From positions 4,044,001 through 4,108,000 of the forward strand of contig NZ_CP083239.1 in NCBI RefSeq assembly GCF_022836935.1: DNA of 64,000 nucleotides, in the 5' to 3' direction. Of this stretch, positions 1 through 8,898 are shown one piece after another. Below the pieces are notes generated by a model. It was not told the origin of the DNA. It ran no database searches and was given only the letters and a program-made list of their open reading frames with translations. The number at the start of each line of letters is the position of its first letter. The first letter of the stretch is position 1. The position numbers were made by a program, and so were the translations under genes. The stretch is from Ancylobacter polymorphus. GTDB taxonomy: Bacteria; Pseudomonadota; Alphaproteobacteria; Rhizobiales; Xanthobacteraceae.

Positions 1-1350
1 CGTGCGCTCGATGCCGCCCATCACCTCCACCCGTTCAGCGACATGAAGTCCCTGAACGCCGAAGGCTCCCGCATCGTGGTGAAGGCGGAAGGCGTCTGGC
101 TGACCGATTCCGACGGCAACCGCATCCTCGACGGCATGTCCGGCCTGTGGTGCGTGAATGTCGGCTATGGCCGCGAGGAGATCGTCGAGGCGGTGGCGGC
201 GCAGCTGCGCGAGCTGCCCTATTACAACACCTTCTTCAAGACCACTCACCGCCCGGCCATCGAGCTGTCGGCCAAGCTCGCCGAGCTGACGCCGCCGCAG
301 TTCAACAAGGTGTTCTTCACCGGCTCCGGCTCGGAATCCAACGACACGGTGATCAAGCTCGTCCGCCGCTATTTCCAGATCAAGGAAAAGCCGGAGAAGA
401 AGATCATCATCTCCCGCCGCAATGCCTATCACGGCTCCACCGTCGCCGCCGGCAGCCTTGGCGGCATGGCGCCGATGCACGGCCAGAGCGCGGTGATTCC
501 GGATATCCTGCACATCGCCCAGCCCTATTTCTGGGGTGAAGCGCGCCAGGGCGAGACGCCGGAAGAGTTCGGCCTGCGCACCGCGCGGGCGCTGGAAGCC
601 ACCATCGACGCCATGGGCGAGGACCGCATCGCCGCCTTCATCGCCGAGCCGGTGCAGGGCGCCGGCGGCGTCATCATTCCGCCCGCCAGCTACTGGCCGG
701 AGATCGCCCGCATCTGCCGCGAGCGCGACATCCTGTTCGTGTCCGACGAAGTGATCTGCGGCTTTGGCCGCACGGGCAGCTGGTTCGGCTGCGAGACCTT
801 CGGCACGGAGCCGGACATTCTCGTCATGGCCAAGGGCATCACCTCGGGCTACATGCCGCTCGGCGGCGTCATGGTGGCGGACCGGGTGGCGGACGTGCTG
901 CACGAGGGCGGCGACTTCAACCATGGCTACACCTATTCCGGCCATCCCGCGGCCTGCGCCGCGGCGCTGGCCAATCTCGCCATCATGCAGCGCGAGGACC
1001 TCGTCGGCCGCGTCGCCAACGATGTCGGCCCCTATCTCCAGGCGCGCTGGAACGCGCTGGCCGAACACCCGCTGGTCGGCGAGGCGCCGATGCTCGGTCT
1101 CGTCGGCGCGCTGGAACTGACGCCGGACAAGCTGGGCCGCACCAAATTCCCCGATGTCGGCAAGGTCGGCACGCTGGCGCGCGATTTCTCGTTCAAGAAC
1201 AACCTCGTCATGCGCGCCGTGCGCGACCGGTTGATCATCGCCCCGCCGCTCGTCATCTCGCATGAGGAATGCGACGAGCTGATCGCCCGAGTCCGCAAGA
1301 CGCTGGACGACACTTTCGCCGAGCTGAAGCGCTGGGGTTGGGTGCGCTAG
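1..1350 (+). CDS. Class III aminotransferase, polyamine/omega-amino acid type (5' partial)
   Basis: PLP-dependent aminotransferase that probably transfers an amino group from a polyamine or omega-amino acid to pyruvate. The frame is open from base 1 (RALDAAHHLHPFSDM...), so the true start lies upstream; the first in-window ATG at 43 is internal, because the HLHPF(S/T) segment before it is conserved in the SpuC / omega-transaminase group. Visible family features are the GSGSESNDT phosphate-binding stretch, the YHGST motif, the SDEV aspartate pair and the PLP lysine in AKGITSGY (codon 832-834). The C-terminus is complete and ends in a normal stop. A second class III aminotransferase follows 77 bp downstream on the same strand, so the two may be cotranscribed. 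Substrate is inferred from family resemblance only. Confidence 0.9.
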   Translation, partial: RALDAAHHLHPFSDMKSLNAEGSRIVVKAEGVWLTDSDGNRILDGMSGLWCVNVGYGREEIVEAVAAQLRELPYYNTFFKTTHRPAIELSAKLAELTPPQFNKVFFTGSGSESNDTVIKLVRRYFQIKEKPEKKIIISRRNAYHGSTVAAGSLGGMAPMHGQSAVIPDILHIAQPYFWGEARQGETPEEFGLRTARALEATIDAMGEDRIAAFIAEPVQGAGGVIIPPASYWPEIARICRERDILFVSDEVICGFGRTGSWFGCETFGTEPDILVMAKGITSGYMPLGGVMVADRVADVLHEGGDFNHGYTYSGHPAACAAALANLAIMQREDLVGRVANDVGPYLQARWNALAEHPLVGEAPMLGLVGALELTPDKLGRTKFPDVGKVGTLARDFSFKNNLVMRAVRDRLIIAPPLVISHEECDELIARVRKTLDDTFAELKRWGWVR

Positions 1351-1427
1351 GCACCCGCCCCGCCGCGAAACGTGCTTAAATACGCCCCACGGGGCGCCTG
1401 GCGCAGAGACAACGCACGAGCCCGGAC

Positions 1428-2807
1428 ATGAATGCCGTGACCTCCTTCGCCGAAGGACCGGGCGTCAGCCCGGCCCGCACCGCCGCCCTGCGCGCGGAGG
1501 CGGAAGCGCTCTATCTCGGCACCCGCCCGAAGACCCGCGCCGCCGCCGGCGCCGCCGCGCATCTGCTCGACGGCGTGCCCATGCACTGGATGGTCGACTG
1601 GTCGACCCCGGTGCCGCTGGTCATCGCCGAGGCGTCCGGCGCCCGTCTGCTGGATGTCGACGGCCATGGCTATGACGATTTCTGCCTCGGCGACACCGCC
1701 TCGCTGTTTGGCCACGGGCCCGCACCGGTGGCGGAGGCGCTGGCGCGGCAGGGACAGCGCGGCCTTGCCACCATGCTGCCGAGCCCGGATGCGGCCATCG
1801 TCGGCGACCTGCTGAGCGCGCGCTTCGGCCTGCCCTATTGGCAGATCGCCACCACCGCCACCGACGCCAACCGCTTCGCCCTGCGCGCCGCCCGCGCCGC
1901 CACCGGACGCCCGCGCATTCTCGTCTTCGACGGCGCCTATCATGGCGCGGTGGACGAAACCTTCGTCGAAATCGGCCCGGACGGGCGCGCCGCCAACCGC
2001 CCGGCGCTGATGGGCGAACCGCGCGACCTCGCCCAGCTCACCCGCGTCGTGCCGTTCAACGATCTCGACGCGCTGGAAGCGGCGCTGGCCGACCGCACCG
2101 TCGCCTGCGTCATCACCGAGCCGGTAATGACCAACTGCGCCATGGTGCTGCCGCGCCCCGGCTTCCATGAGGGGCTGCGCGAGATCACCCGCCGCCATGG
2201 CACGCTGCTGCTGATCGACGAGACCCACACCCTCTCCACCGGGCCGGGCGGCTATACGCGCGCGCACGGGCTGGAGCCGGACATGTTCGTCGCCGGCAAG
2301 GCGGTGGCCGGCGGCATTCCCGCCGCCGTCTGGGGCATGAATGCGGAGGTGGCGGAACGCTTCCGTACCGCCCGCATCAACCGGCCCGACGGCCATTCCG
2401 GCATGGGCACCACCCTGTCCGGCAGCCCGCTGCAGCTCGCCGCCCTGCGCGCCAATCTCGAAGAGGTCGCCACCGACGCGGCCTATGCGCATATGAACCG
2501 GCTGGCCGACCGCATGGAGGCGGGGCTGGCGCAGGTGCTGAGCGAGGCCCGCATGCCCTGGCACGTCGCCCGCTGCGGCGCGCGGGTGGAAGTGGTGCGC
2601 GCACCTGCCCCCCTCACCGACGGGCGCCAGGCCAAGGGCGCGCATTTCCCGGCGCTGGAAGCGACCATCCACCTCGCACTGCTGGTGCGCGGGGTGCTCA
2701 TCTCGCCCTTCCACGACATGATGCTGGCCTCGCCCGCCACGTCGGAGGCGCAGGTCGACAATCTCGTCGCCGCCACGCGCAATGTGGTGGAGCGGCTGGC
2801 CGGCTAG
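1428..2807 (+). CDS. Class III aminotransferase, glutamate-1-semialdehyde aminomutase-like
   Basis: A 459-residue PLP enzyme of the class III aminotransferase fold. It shows YHGAVDE around residue 171, the PLP-binding DET at 264-266 and the Schiff-base lysine K291 in AGKAVAGG. The pattern resembles glutamate-1-semialdehyde 2,1-aminomutase and uncharacterised aspartate aminotransferase family proteins more than the preceding omega-transaminase; a true HemL role is doubtful because the organism group makes 5-aminolevulinate by HemA. The ATG has only a weak ribosome site. Its stop overlaps by 4 bp, tail to tail, the stop of the convergent sulfotransferase-like gene. Substrate unknown. Confidence 0.85.
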   Translation: MNAVTSFAEGPGVSPARTAALRAEAEALYLGTRPKTRAAAGAAAHLLDGVPMHWMVDWSTPVPLVIAEASGARLLDVDGHGYDDFCLGDTASLFGHGPAPVAEALARQGQRGLATMLPSPDAAIVGDLLSARFGLPYWQIATTATDANRFALRAARAATGRPRILVFDGAYHGAVDETFVEIGPDGRAANRPALMGEPRDLAQLTRVVPFNDLDALEAALADRTVACVITEPVMTNCAMVLPRPGFHEGLREITRRHGTLLLIDETHTLSTGPGGYTRAHGLEPDMFVAGKAVAGGIPAAVWGMNAEVAERFRTARINRPDGHSGMGTTLSGSPLQLAALRANLEEVATDAAYAHMNRLADRMEAGLAQVLSEARMPWHVARCGARVEVVRAPAPLTDGRQAKGAHFPALEATIHLALLVRGVLISPFHDMMLASPATSEAQVDNLVAATRNVVERLAG

Positions 2808-3937
2808 AGCCTGATACGCCAGCGCCGCCGCTGCGCGGCTTTGGCCGTGCGGGTTTCAAGCGCCGAAAGGCGCTGGCCCAGCGTATGGACCGCACGCAGC
2901 AGCAGCGCGTTCTCGGCGCGCAGCTTGTCGATGTCCGAACATTCCGTCACCTGCTCCGGCCGCAGTGGCGGAAACAGCGGCGCGGCACCGAACTGCGGCA
3001 AATAACGCGCCTTCAGCGCCTCATCGTCCGCCTGCGCCTGCTCCAGCAGGGCACGGCGCTGGTCCAAGGTGAGGAGATAGGACGCCGAGCCCGATTTATA
3101 GGCCGCCGGCCCGATCAGCGGCGCCAGAATGCCGAGCACGTCATTGTCGTTCTCATCCGCGAACAGGTCGCGCGCGCGGTTCATCAGATCGGACAGAGGC
3201 TCGCTGGTGCTGGGATTGACCGGCCTGGGGCGCAGCATGTCGGGAAAGGACAGACCGGTAACGTCGAAGAAATGCGCCGCGACGTCGCCCTCGGGGAAGA
3301 GATCGCGCCGGAACGGAAAGACCTTCAGCGCCGGCCGCCCGGCCTGGTGTTCCCACGCCTGCAGGCCTGCAAACCAGCTGGGGAAGCCGTGATCCTGCCA
3401 ATAGGCCTCGGGCGAGTCATGGGTCTTGATGCCCCATTGCTGCCAGGCCGCGATCAGGAAGTCGTCCCACCGGCGCACATAGGCGACGACTTCGGGCGTG
3501 AACCCGGCCGCCCGCGCCGGCGGAATCAGCATGTCGGCGGCGCCGGTCTGCAGCAGCAGGTTTTCCGCACTGATCACCAGTGTGTCGGCGGCGCACTCGT
3601 CCATGGCGACGGCCAGTTGCCTGAAGCGTCCCGCGAGTTCCGCGGCGCTGTCCGACCGGCCTTTCAATTCGTCGAAATAGCCGACCTGACCATGGATGAA
3701 GCCCCCCTCCGCGTCCAAGCGGTCGGAGGCCAGCAACACGCCCCGCGCCGCCAGTGCCGCGCTATTGGCCGCGAGCGCCGCCTGTATCGCCGAGCTGCCG
3801 CATTTGGGGCCGCCGACATGCAGCAGCAGGCGACGGGGGCGCGGCTCCGGCGCGCGCGCGGCACGCGCCATCGCGCGCCTTCTGGCCAGCGCGTCGCGCC
3901 ATCTCCTGGGTAAGCGAAGGGCGCGCGGACCCCTCAT
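2804..3937 (-). CDS. Sulfotransferase-like P-loop protein
   Basis: A 377-residue protein with an N-terminal nucleotide-binding motif HVGGPKCGSS (residues 40-49), resembling the 5'-phosphosulfate loop of PAPS-dependent sulfotransferases. A basic N-terminal stretch precedes it and the C-terminus holds a short coiled-coil-like segment rich in Leu, Glu and Arg. It may move sulfate to a surface glycan or other acceptor, but the acceptor cannot be read from sequence. The start ATG overlaps the rhodanese stop (TGATG), indicating translational coupling. Similar proteins occur as unannotated neighbours of glycan genes; another sulfotransferase-type gene, broken, lies near 40 kb. Function is inferred at fold level. 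Confidence 0.65.
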   Translation of the reverse strand: MRGPRALRLPRRWRDALARRRAMARAARAPEPRPRRLLLHVGGPKCGSSAIQAALAANSAALAARGVLLASDRLDAEGGFIHGQVGYFDELKGRSDSAAELAGRFRQLAVAMDECAADTLVISAENLLLQTGAADMLIPPARAAGFTPEVVAYVRRWDDFLIAAWQQWGIKTHDSPEAYWQDHGFPSWFAGLQAWEHQAGRPALKVFPFRRDLFPEGDVAAHFFDVTGLSFPDMLRPRPVNPSTSEPLSDLMNRARDLFADENDNDVLGILAPLIGPAAYKSGSASYLLTLDQRRALLEQAQADDEALKARYLPQFGAAPLFPPLRPEQVTECSDIDKLRAENALLLRAVHTLGQRLSALETRTAKAAQRRRWRIRL

Positions 3938-4275
3938 CAGCCCTGCGTCGTCTCGAAGCCGGCGGCTTTCCAGGCGAGAATGCCGCCCGCCATATGGCGG
4001 TGCAGATCGAGCCCGGCGGCCTGCGCGGCGGCGGCGGCCTTCTGCGAGCGCTGGCCGGAGCGGCAGGAGAACACCAGGGTCTTCGCGCCGGGGTCCGGCA
4101 GGGCGGCGGCGTCGAAAGTGGACAGGGGAAAATCGACCGCGCCGGGAATGCGCTCGGCGGCCAGTTCGTTCGGCTCGCGCACATCGACGAGCAAGATGGT
4201 GCCGTCCTCAAGACCGGCCTTCACCTGCTCGACCGTCAGATTCTCGATCACGCCACCGAACGGGTTGGGCTGCAT
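3937..4275 (-). CDS. Single-domain rhodanese
   Basis: A 112-residue rhodanese-like protein that carries sulfane sulfur on a catalytic cysteine. The active loop is CRSGQRS with Cys71, preceded by the usual LVDVREPNE segment (about residues 29-37) and followed by the GGILAWKAAG C-terminal signature. The start at 4275 is chosen because AAGGAG lies about 9 nt upstream; upstream in-frame codons lack such a site. It is the first gene of a two-gene unit with the sulfotransferase-like gene through a TGATG overlap. A cytoplasmic location is likely because there is no signal peptide. Confidence 0.9.
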   Translation of the reverse strand: MQPNPFGGVIENLTVEQVKAGLEDGTILLVDVREPNELAAERIPGAVDFPLSTFDAAALPDPGAKTLVFSCRSGQRSQKAAAAAQAAGLDLHRHMAGGILAWKAAGFETTQG

Positions 4276-4351
4276 CGTCGTGCTCCTTGGCTCCGGGGAC
4301 GACGTAGTGCCCTGAGCCGAAGCGCGCAAGTCCGTTGCCGTCAGGAGCCGG

Positions 4352-5359
4352 TCAATTCGGTCGCGCCGTGGTGACGCCGGCGACCACCAGCAGCCCGCCG
4401 GCCAGCACGATGAGCGAGGGCACTTCGCCGAACAGCAGCGCCGCCAGCGCCGTACCGACGACGATCTGCAGCAGCAGCACCACCGAGATCACGCCCGCCG
4501 GCAGCCGGCCGAGCGCGAAAGTGGCCAGCCCCTGGCCCGTGGCATGGGCGATCAGCCCGAGCCCGATCACCGCCAGCAGACCCTGCAAGGACTGCGGCAC
4601 CAGCACTTCCCCGCTCGCCACCGCCCAGGCGAGGCAGACCACGGCGCCGGTGGCGCTCGCCACTAGCGACACCATGCCCCCGCCGAGCGGCACCGCATCC
4701 CCGCGCCCGGCGCGGCGCACGGCGCGCGTCACCAGCATGTAGCCGGCATAGGCGAGAGCGGCGCCGACGCAGAGCAGGTCGCCGGCCACGCTCACCGGAC
4801 GGCCGCCGGCATGACCGCCGCCCAGCGCGCTGGAGCCGATGATGATGAACGTGCCGGTGAGCGCCAGCACCAGCGCGATCAGCAGCCCGCGCGTCGGCCG
4901 CTCGCGCAGGATCAGCCAGCCGAAGACGAAGACGAACACCACGGCGAGATTGCCGAGCAGCAGCGCATTGGCCGTGCTGGTGAGCGCCAGCCCCTTGTGG
5001 AACACGATGAGGTCGGCGCCAAAGAACACGCCCGCCAGCATGGCGAGCAGAATCTGCCGCGCCGAGGGGCGCAGCGCCGTCGCGCCGGTGAGGCGAGCCC
5101 AGCGCACGCGCGCGCGATGCTCGGCATAGGCCCACACAATGGCCGGTCCGAGCGCGAAGAACAGGCGCCAGAAGCCGATCGCCGCCGGTCCGGCATCGGC
5201 GAGGCGCACCAGCGGCGCCGAAAACCCGATGCAGATCGCGGCCATGACCACGGCGAAGAAAGCCTGCCGGCGCAGCTGCGTCTCGCGCAGCACGGAAGGG
5301 GTCGCGAGGGGGAGCCCCCCGAGCGAAGGCTCGATGGTGGCGGCGGGGGGCGGAGACAT
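4352..5359 (-). CDS. EamA-family (DMT) transporter
   Basis: A 335-residue inner-membrane protein of the drug/metabolite transporter superfamily, with about ten hydrophobic helices arranged as two EamA repeats (roughly residues 40-165 and 190-325). The first ATG at 5359 is preferred; the frame extends to a GTG at 5398 but the added residues are low complexity. It is transcribed divergently from a LysR-type regulator with a 227 bp shared region, the usual arrangement for regulator-controlled exporters. The transported compound is unknown; amino acids or other metabolites are typical for the family. Confidence 0.88.
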   Translation of the reverse strand: MSPPPAATIEPSLGGLPLATPSVLRETQLRRQAFFAVVMAAICIGFSAPLVRLADAGPAAIGFWRLFFALGPAIVWAYAEHRARVRWARLTGATALRPSARQILLAMLAGVFFGADLIVFHKGLALTSTANALLLGNLAVVFVFVFGWLILRERPTRGLLIALVLALTGTFIIIGSSALGGGHAGGRPVSVAGDLLCVGAALAYAGYMLVTRAVRRAGRGDAVPLGGGMVSLVASATGAVVCLAWAVASGEVLVPQSLQGLLAVIGLGLIAHATGQGLATFALGRLPAGVISVVLLLQIVVGTALAALLFGEVPSLIVLAGGLLVVAGVTTARPN

Positions 5360-5501
5360 TGCCGAACTCGACAGGTGCACAGGTGACGTGGCCTGCACCC
5401 GACCGTGGCCGCACCGGCGCGGCGGCCGGGGCGGGCCTATGTCGGCAGGCCCATGGCAGAATGTCTAACCCGCCGGCTGAAATCGCCAAAGCGAGTTTAT
5501 T

Positions 5502-5531
5502 TTGTCATTCCATCATGGTTTCTGATATAAG
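5502..5531 (+). promoter_or_regulatory. Sigma-70-type promoter of the LysR gene
   Basis: TTGTCA at 5502-5507 and TATAAG at 5526-5531 are separated by 18 bp, and the start codon at 5587 lies 55 bp beyond. The stretch is distinctly AT-rich compared with the surrounding sequence. It sits in the divergent region shared with the EamA transporter gene, where autoregulation by the LysR protein would be expected. Assigned by motif only. Confidence 0.5.
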
Positions 5532-5586
5532 TCCCGCGCGCCGGTCTGGGCGCGGACCATACTCATCCGGCGGACCGGGGAGCGCG

Positions 5587-6453
5587 ATGCGACATCTCGA
5601 CACCGAATCGCTGGGCATGCTGATCGCCATTGTCGACACGGGCGGGTTCACGGCGGCAGCCGAGCGCGTCGGGCGCACCCAGTCCGCGGTCTCGGCCCGC
5701 ATCGCCCAGCTGGAGGACAATCTCGGCGTGCGGCTGCTGGAGCGCTCGCGGCGCGGCATCTCGCTCACCGAGACCGGCGAGCGGCTCGTCGCCCATGCCC
5801 GCCGCCTTCTCGCCTATGAGAGCGAGGCGCTGGCGGATCTCAAGGGCGGCACGCCGGAAGGCAGCGTGCGCGTCGGCATGCCCGACGATTATGTCGACGC
5901 CTATTTCACCCCCACCATCGCTCGCTTCGCCGCCGCCTATCCGCGCGTCGAGATTTCCATCCGCGCCGATCTCTCCAAACATATCGAGCCGGAAGTCGAT
6001 CGCGGGCATATCGACGTGGCGCTGCTCACCCGTGACAGCACCCGGCCGACCGGCGAACTGATCAAGCGCGAAAAGCTGCTCTGGCTGGCCGCGCGCGGCT
6101 ACCGCCCGGAGCGCAGCTCGCCTCTGCCGCTGGCGCTGTTTCCCACCGGCTGCCGCGCCCGCCCGCACATCGCCTCCAGCCTCGACAAGGCTGGCTTAAG
6201 CTGGCGGGTGGCCTGCACCTCGTCCTCGCAGGGCGGCATCCACGCGGCGATCGAAACCGGGCTGTGCATCACCGCCCTGCCGGAATGCGCCGCGCCGGCG
6301 GACTGGCGCCGGCTCGGCCCGGCGGATGGGCTGCCGCCGCTGCCCGACATCGAGGTGGCGCTGTTCCTCGCCCCCGCCGCCTCCGCCGCCGCCCGCCGCC
6401 TTGCCGACATGCTGCGCGCGGCGATGGCCATGCCGGTGGTGGAAGCCGCCTGA
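5587..6453 (+). CDS. LysR-family transcriptional regulator
   Basis: A 288-residue LysR-type regulator. The N-terminal winged helix-turn-helix is clear (GGFTAAAERVGRTQSAVSAR, about residues 19-38, then RLLERSRRGISLTETG), followed by the linker helix and a periplasmic-binding-protein-like effector domain from about residue 90. The ATG at 5587 places the helix-turn-helix at the usual distance from the N-terminus; the frame stays open upstream but without homology. The gene is divergent from the EamA transporter and probably controls it. The chrA gene begins 76 bp downstream on the same strand and could be read through. Confidence 0.93.
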   Translation: MRHLDTESLGMLIAIVDTGGFTAAAERVGRTQSAVSARIAQLEDNLGVRLLERSRRGISLTETGERLVAHARRLLAYESEALADLKGGTPEGSVRVGMPDDYVDAYFTPTIARFAAAYPRVEISIRADLSKHIEPEVDRGHIDVALLTRDSTRPTGELIKREKLLWLAARGYRPERSSPLPLALFPTGCRARPHIASSLDKAGLSWRVACTSSSQGGIHAAIETGLCITALPECAAPADWRRLGPADGLPPLPDIEVALFLAPAASAAARRLADMLRAAMAMPVVEAA

Positions 6454-6529
6454 CGCCGCCGCCCTGCGGACCACCGGCGTCGTCAAAAATTCACATGCGG
6501 CGGGCGCGCGGGCGCGGTAAAGCCGCGCC

Positions 6530-7741
6530 ATGAGCGAGACACCTGCCTCTACCCCCCATGAAGGAACGCCGCGCGAGGTGTTCCTCGCCTTTCTGCGCCT
6601 CGGCCTCACCTCCTTCGGCGGGCCGGTGGCGCATCTCGGCTTCTTCCGCGAGGATCTGGTGAAGCGGCGCCGCTGGCTGAGCGAGGAGAGCTATGCCAGC
6701 CTCGTCGCGCTCTGCCAGTTCCTGCCGGGCCCGGCCTCCAGCCAGGTCGGCATGGCGGTGGGGTTGATGCGCGCGGGGCCGCTGGGCATGGCGGCGGCGT
6801 GGGTGGCGTTCACCCTGCCCTCGGCCCTGCTGATGCTCGCCTTCGCCTATGGGGTCACGCATGCCGACAAGGCCGGCCTCGCGGGCGGCTGGCTCGCCGG
6901 GCTGAAGGTGGCGGCGGTGGCCATCGTCGCCGACGCGGTGCTGGGCATGGCGAAGAACCTGTGCCCCGACCGCACCCGCCGCAGCCTCGCCCTCGTGGCG
7001 GCGGCCGCGGCGGCGCTGGTGCCGGGGGCGCTCGGCCAGATCGGCATCATCGCCGGCGGCGCACTTATCGGCCTCGCCGTCATCCGGCTCGATGGGGTCG
7101 CCGTGACCGAGCCGGCGCGGCACCATCTGCCGGGCCGCATGGCCTCGCTCGCCGCCTTCGCGCTGTTCGCGCTGCTGCTCGTCGGCCTTCCCCTCCTCGC
7201 GCAAGCGACGGGCAATGCGGGAATCTCCCTGTTCGACACGCTCTACCGCGCCGGGGCGCTGGTGTTCGGCGGCGGCCATGTGGTGCTGCCGCTGATCGAG
7301 GCGGAACTGGTGAAGCCCGGCGGGCTGACGCGGGAGGTCTTTCTCGCCGGCTATGGCGCGGCGCAGGCGGTGCCGGGACCGCTGTTCTCCTTCGCCGCCT
7401 ATGTCGGCGCCGTCATGCCGGTGCCACCCAACGGCATCGCCGGGGGGCTGCTGGCGCTGGTGGCGGTGTTCCTTCCCTCCGCTTTGCTGGTATATGGCGC
7501 ACTGCGCTTCTGGACCCGCCTGTCGACCGACCGGCGCGTGCGCGACGCCCTTGCCGGCATCAATGCGGCGGTGGTCGGGCTGCTCGGCGCGGCGCTGTGG
7601 GACCCGGTGTTCACCTCCAGCGTCACCTCGGGCCGCGCCTTCGCGCTGGCCCTCCTCGCCTATCTCGCCCTGGCGCTGTGGCGGGTGCCGGCCTGGGCGG
7701 TGGTCGCCGGCGCCGCCCTTGGCGGCGCCATCCTTCTCTAA
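6530..7741 (+). CDS. chrA: Chromate transporter ChrA
   Basis: A 403-residue two-domain CHR-family membrane protein that exports chromate. Both halves begin with the family signature: FLRLGLTSFGGPVAHLG near residue 22 with the following FLPGPASSQ, and in the second half FGGGHVVLPLIE with AVPGPLFSFAAY. About ten to twelve hydrophobic helices are present, consistent with a long-chain ChrA. A direct regulator (ChrB) is not adjacent; the upstream gene is a LysR regulator on the same strand. The 3' end is followed by an in-frame repeat of its last codons. Confidence 0.9.
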   Translation: MSETPASTPHEGTPREVFLAFLRLGLTSFGGPVAHLGFFREDLVKRRRWLSEESYASLVALCQFLPGPASSQVGMAVGLMRAGPLGMAAAWVAFTLPSALLMLAFAYGVTHADKAGLAGGWLAGLKVAAVAIVADAVLGMAKNLCPDRTRRSLALVAAAAAALVPGALGQIGIIAGGALIGLAVIRLDGVAVTEPARHHLPGRMASLAAFALFALLLVGLPLLAQATGNAGISLFDTLYRAGALVFGGGHVVLPLIEAELVKPGGLTREVFLAGYGAAQAVPGPLFSFAAYVGAVMPVPPNGIAGGLLALVAVFLPSALLVYGALRFWTRLSTDRRVRDALAGINAAVVGLLGAALWDPVFTSSVTSGRAFALALLAYLALALWRVPAWAVVAGAALGGAILL

Positions 7742-7773
7742 AAAGAACCGGCCGCCCTTGGCGGCGCCGTCCT
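7712..7773 (+). repeat. Direct repeat at the 3' end of chrA
   Basis: Two 23-bp copies (7712-7734 and 7751-7773) match at 22 positions and are 39 bp apart, a multiple of three. The first encodes the last residues of ChrA (AALGGAIL) and the second would encode AALGGAVL in the same frame beyond the stop. Each copy also contains the inverted repeat GCCGCC-CTT-GGCGGC, which could form a hairpin between the convergent chrA and SDR genes. No T-tract follows, so a terminator role is only possible. Confidence 0.6.
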
Positions 7774-7785
7774 GCTGCAAAGGCG

Positions 7786-8556
7786 TCAGCCGCGCGAGAC
7801 TTTGAACGGGGCGAAGCTCTGGCAGGTGGCGAAGGCCTGGATACGGTTGATGTTGACCCGGCGCGGCAGGGTGGCGGCGAAGAACACCTGCTCGGCGATG
7901 TCCTCGGCCGTCATCGCCTCGGTGCCGGCATAGACGCTCTCCGACTTGGCGGCATCGCCATGGAAGCGCACCAGCGAAAACTCCGTCTCCACCATGCCGG
8001 GCTCGATATTGGTGACGCGCACGCCGGTGCCGGCGACATCGGAAATCAGGTTGAGCGCGAACTGCTTCACGAAGGCCTTGCTAGCGCCATAGGCGTTGCC
8101 GCCGGGATAGGGATAATCGCCGGCCACCGAGCCGGTGAACAGCACATGCCCCTCCTTCGCCTCCACCATGGCCGGCAGAGTGGCGCGGACGGTGTAGAGC
8201 ATACCCTTGATATTGGTCTCCACCATGTCGTCCCAGTCCTTCAGGCTGGCGGCATGGGCCGGCTCCAGCCCCAGCGCCAGACCGGCATTGGCGAACACGA
8301 CATTGAACGGGGCGAAGGCTTCCGGCACGCCGGCCAGCGCCGCGACCAGCGCGTCATTGTCGCGCACGTCGACTTCCAGCGGGTGGAAATGGCTGCCAAG
8401 TTCGTCGCGCAGGGCGATCAGCCGGTCGGCGCGGCGGCCAGTGCCGACGACGCGCGCGCCCGCCAGCGCGAAACGCCGGGCCGTGGCGGCGCCGATGCCG
8501 GAGGTCGCTCCGGTGACAAGGACACGCAGTGTGGCGGGATCCAGCATCTCATACAT
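7786..8556 (-). CDS. Short-chain dehydrogenase/reductase (YdfG-like)
   Basis: A 256-residue classical SDR. It contains the NAD(P)-binding TGATSGIG (about 15-22), the NAG motif (90-92), catalytic Ser143 and the YxxxK pair Tyr156/Lys160. The arginine-rich region after the first beta strands (GRRADR) suggests NADP preference. It resembles YdfG-type 3-hydroxy acid / serine dehydrogenases. The start at 8556 is chosen for a GAGGAG site 8 nt upstream; the frame is open further upstream. It is convergent with chrA and divergent from the Omp19-like lipoprotein gene. Confidence 0.9.
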   Translation of the reverse strand: MYEMLDPATLRVLVTGATSGIGAATARRFALAGARVVGTGRRADRLIALRDELGSHFHPLEVDVRDNDALVAALAGVPEAFAPFNVVFANAGLALGLEPAHAASLKDWDDMVETNIKGMLYTVRATLPAMVEAKEGHVLFTGSVAGDYPYPGGNAYGASKAFVKQFALNLISDVAGTGVRVTNIEPGMVETEFSLVRFHGDAAKSESVYAGTEAMTAEDIAEQVFFAATLPRRVNINRIQAFATCQSFAPFKVSRG

Positions 8557-8898
8557 GGCGCAGCTCCTCTTCGCTGCAACGCACATAGACCAGTTCGAGG
8601 CAAAACTGAACGGCGCTGAAGGCCGGAACACCCGTGCGGTATCTTATTGCCTTGACCGTGCGCCGCGTTAAGCCTTCCTTGAGCATAACCGCGCCAAATG
8701 GCGCTCGGACGAAACCCTGCCCCGGTTGCGGGGCGTTAGGGTCACGCTGATGCCATCTTCCCCACCGAAACAGGGCCATCCTGTTTCTAAGTGGAGACGG
8801 GGCCGGCAGCAGGGATAATGCGCATGTCGCGCCCGACCCTGCCGCGTGTAAGTTGCAGAAGACGCCCGGCCACCGTGCCGGGCGAGGAGTACGAGTTG
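8557..8898. other. Intergenic region between divergent SDR and lipoprotein genes
   Basis: This 342-bp gap holds no convincing gene. Short frames on both strands lack ribosome sites and family resemblance. It contains an inverted repeat GCCCC-GGTTGC-GGGGC around 8719-8735 and presumably the promoters of both flanking genes, but no clear -35/-10 pair could be assigned. Confidence 0.4.

Noticed and set aside
1428..2807. hemL (glutamate-1-semialdehyde aminomutase)
   Set aside because: The residues match class III aminotransferases broadly, and alphaproteobacteria use the HemA route, so a HemL name would be overreach.
8557..8898. Short reverse-strand frame at 8549-8779
   Set aside because: No ribosome site, no homology and overlap with the SDR start; treated as noncoding.
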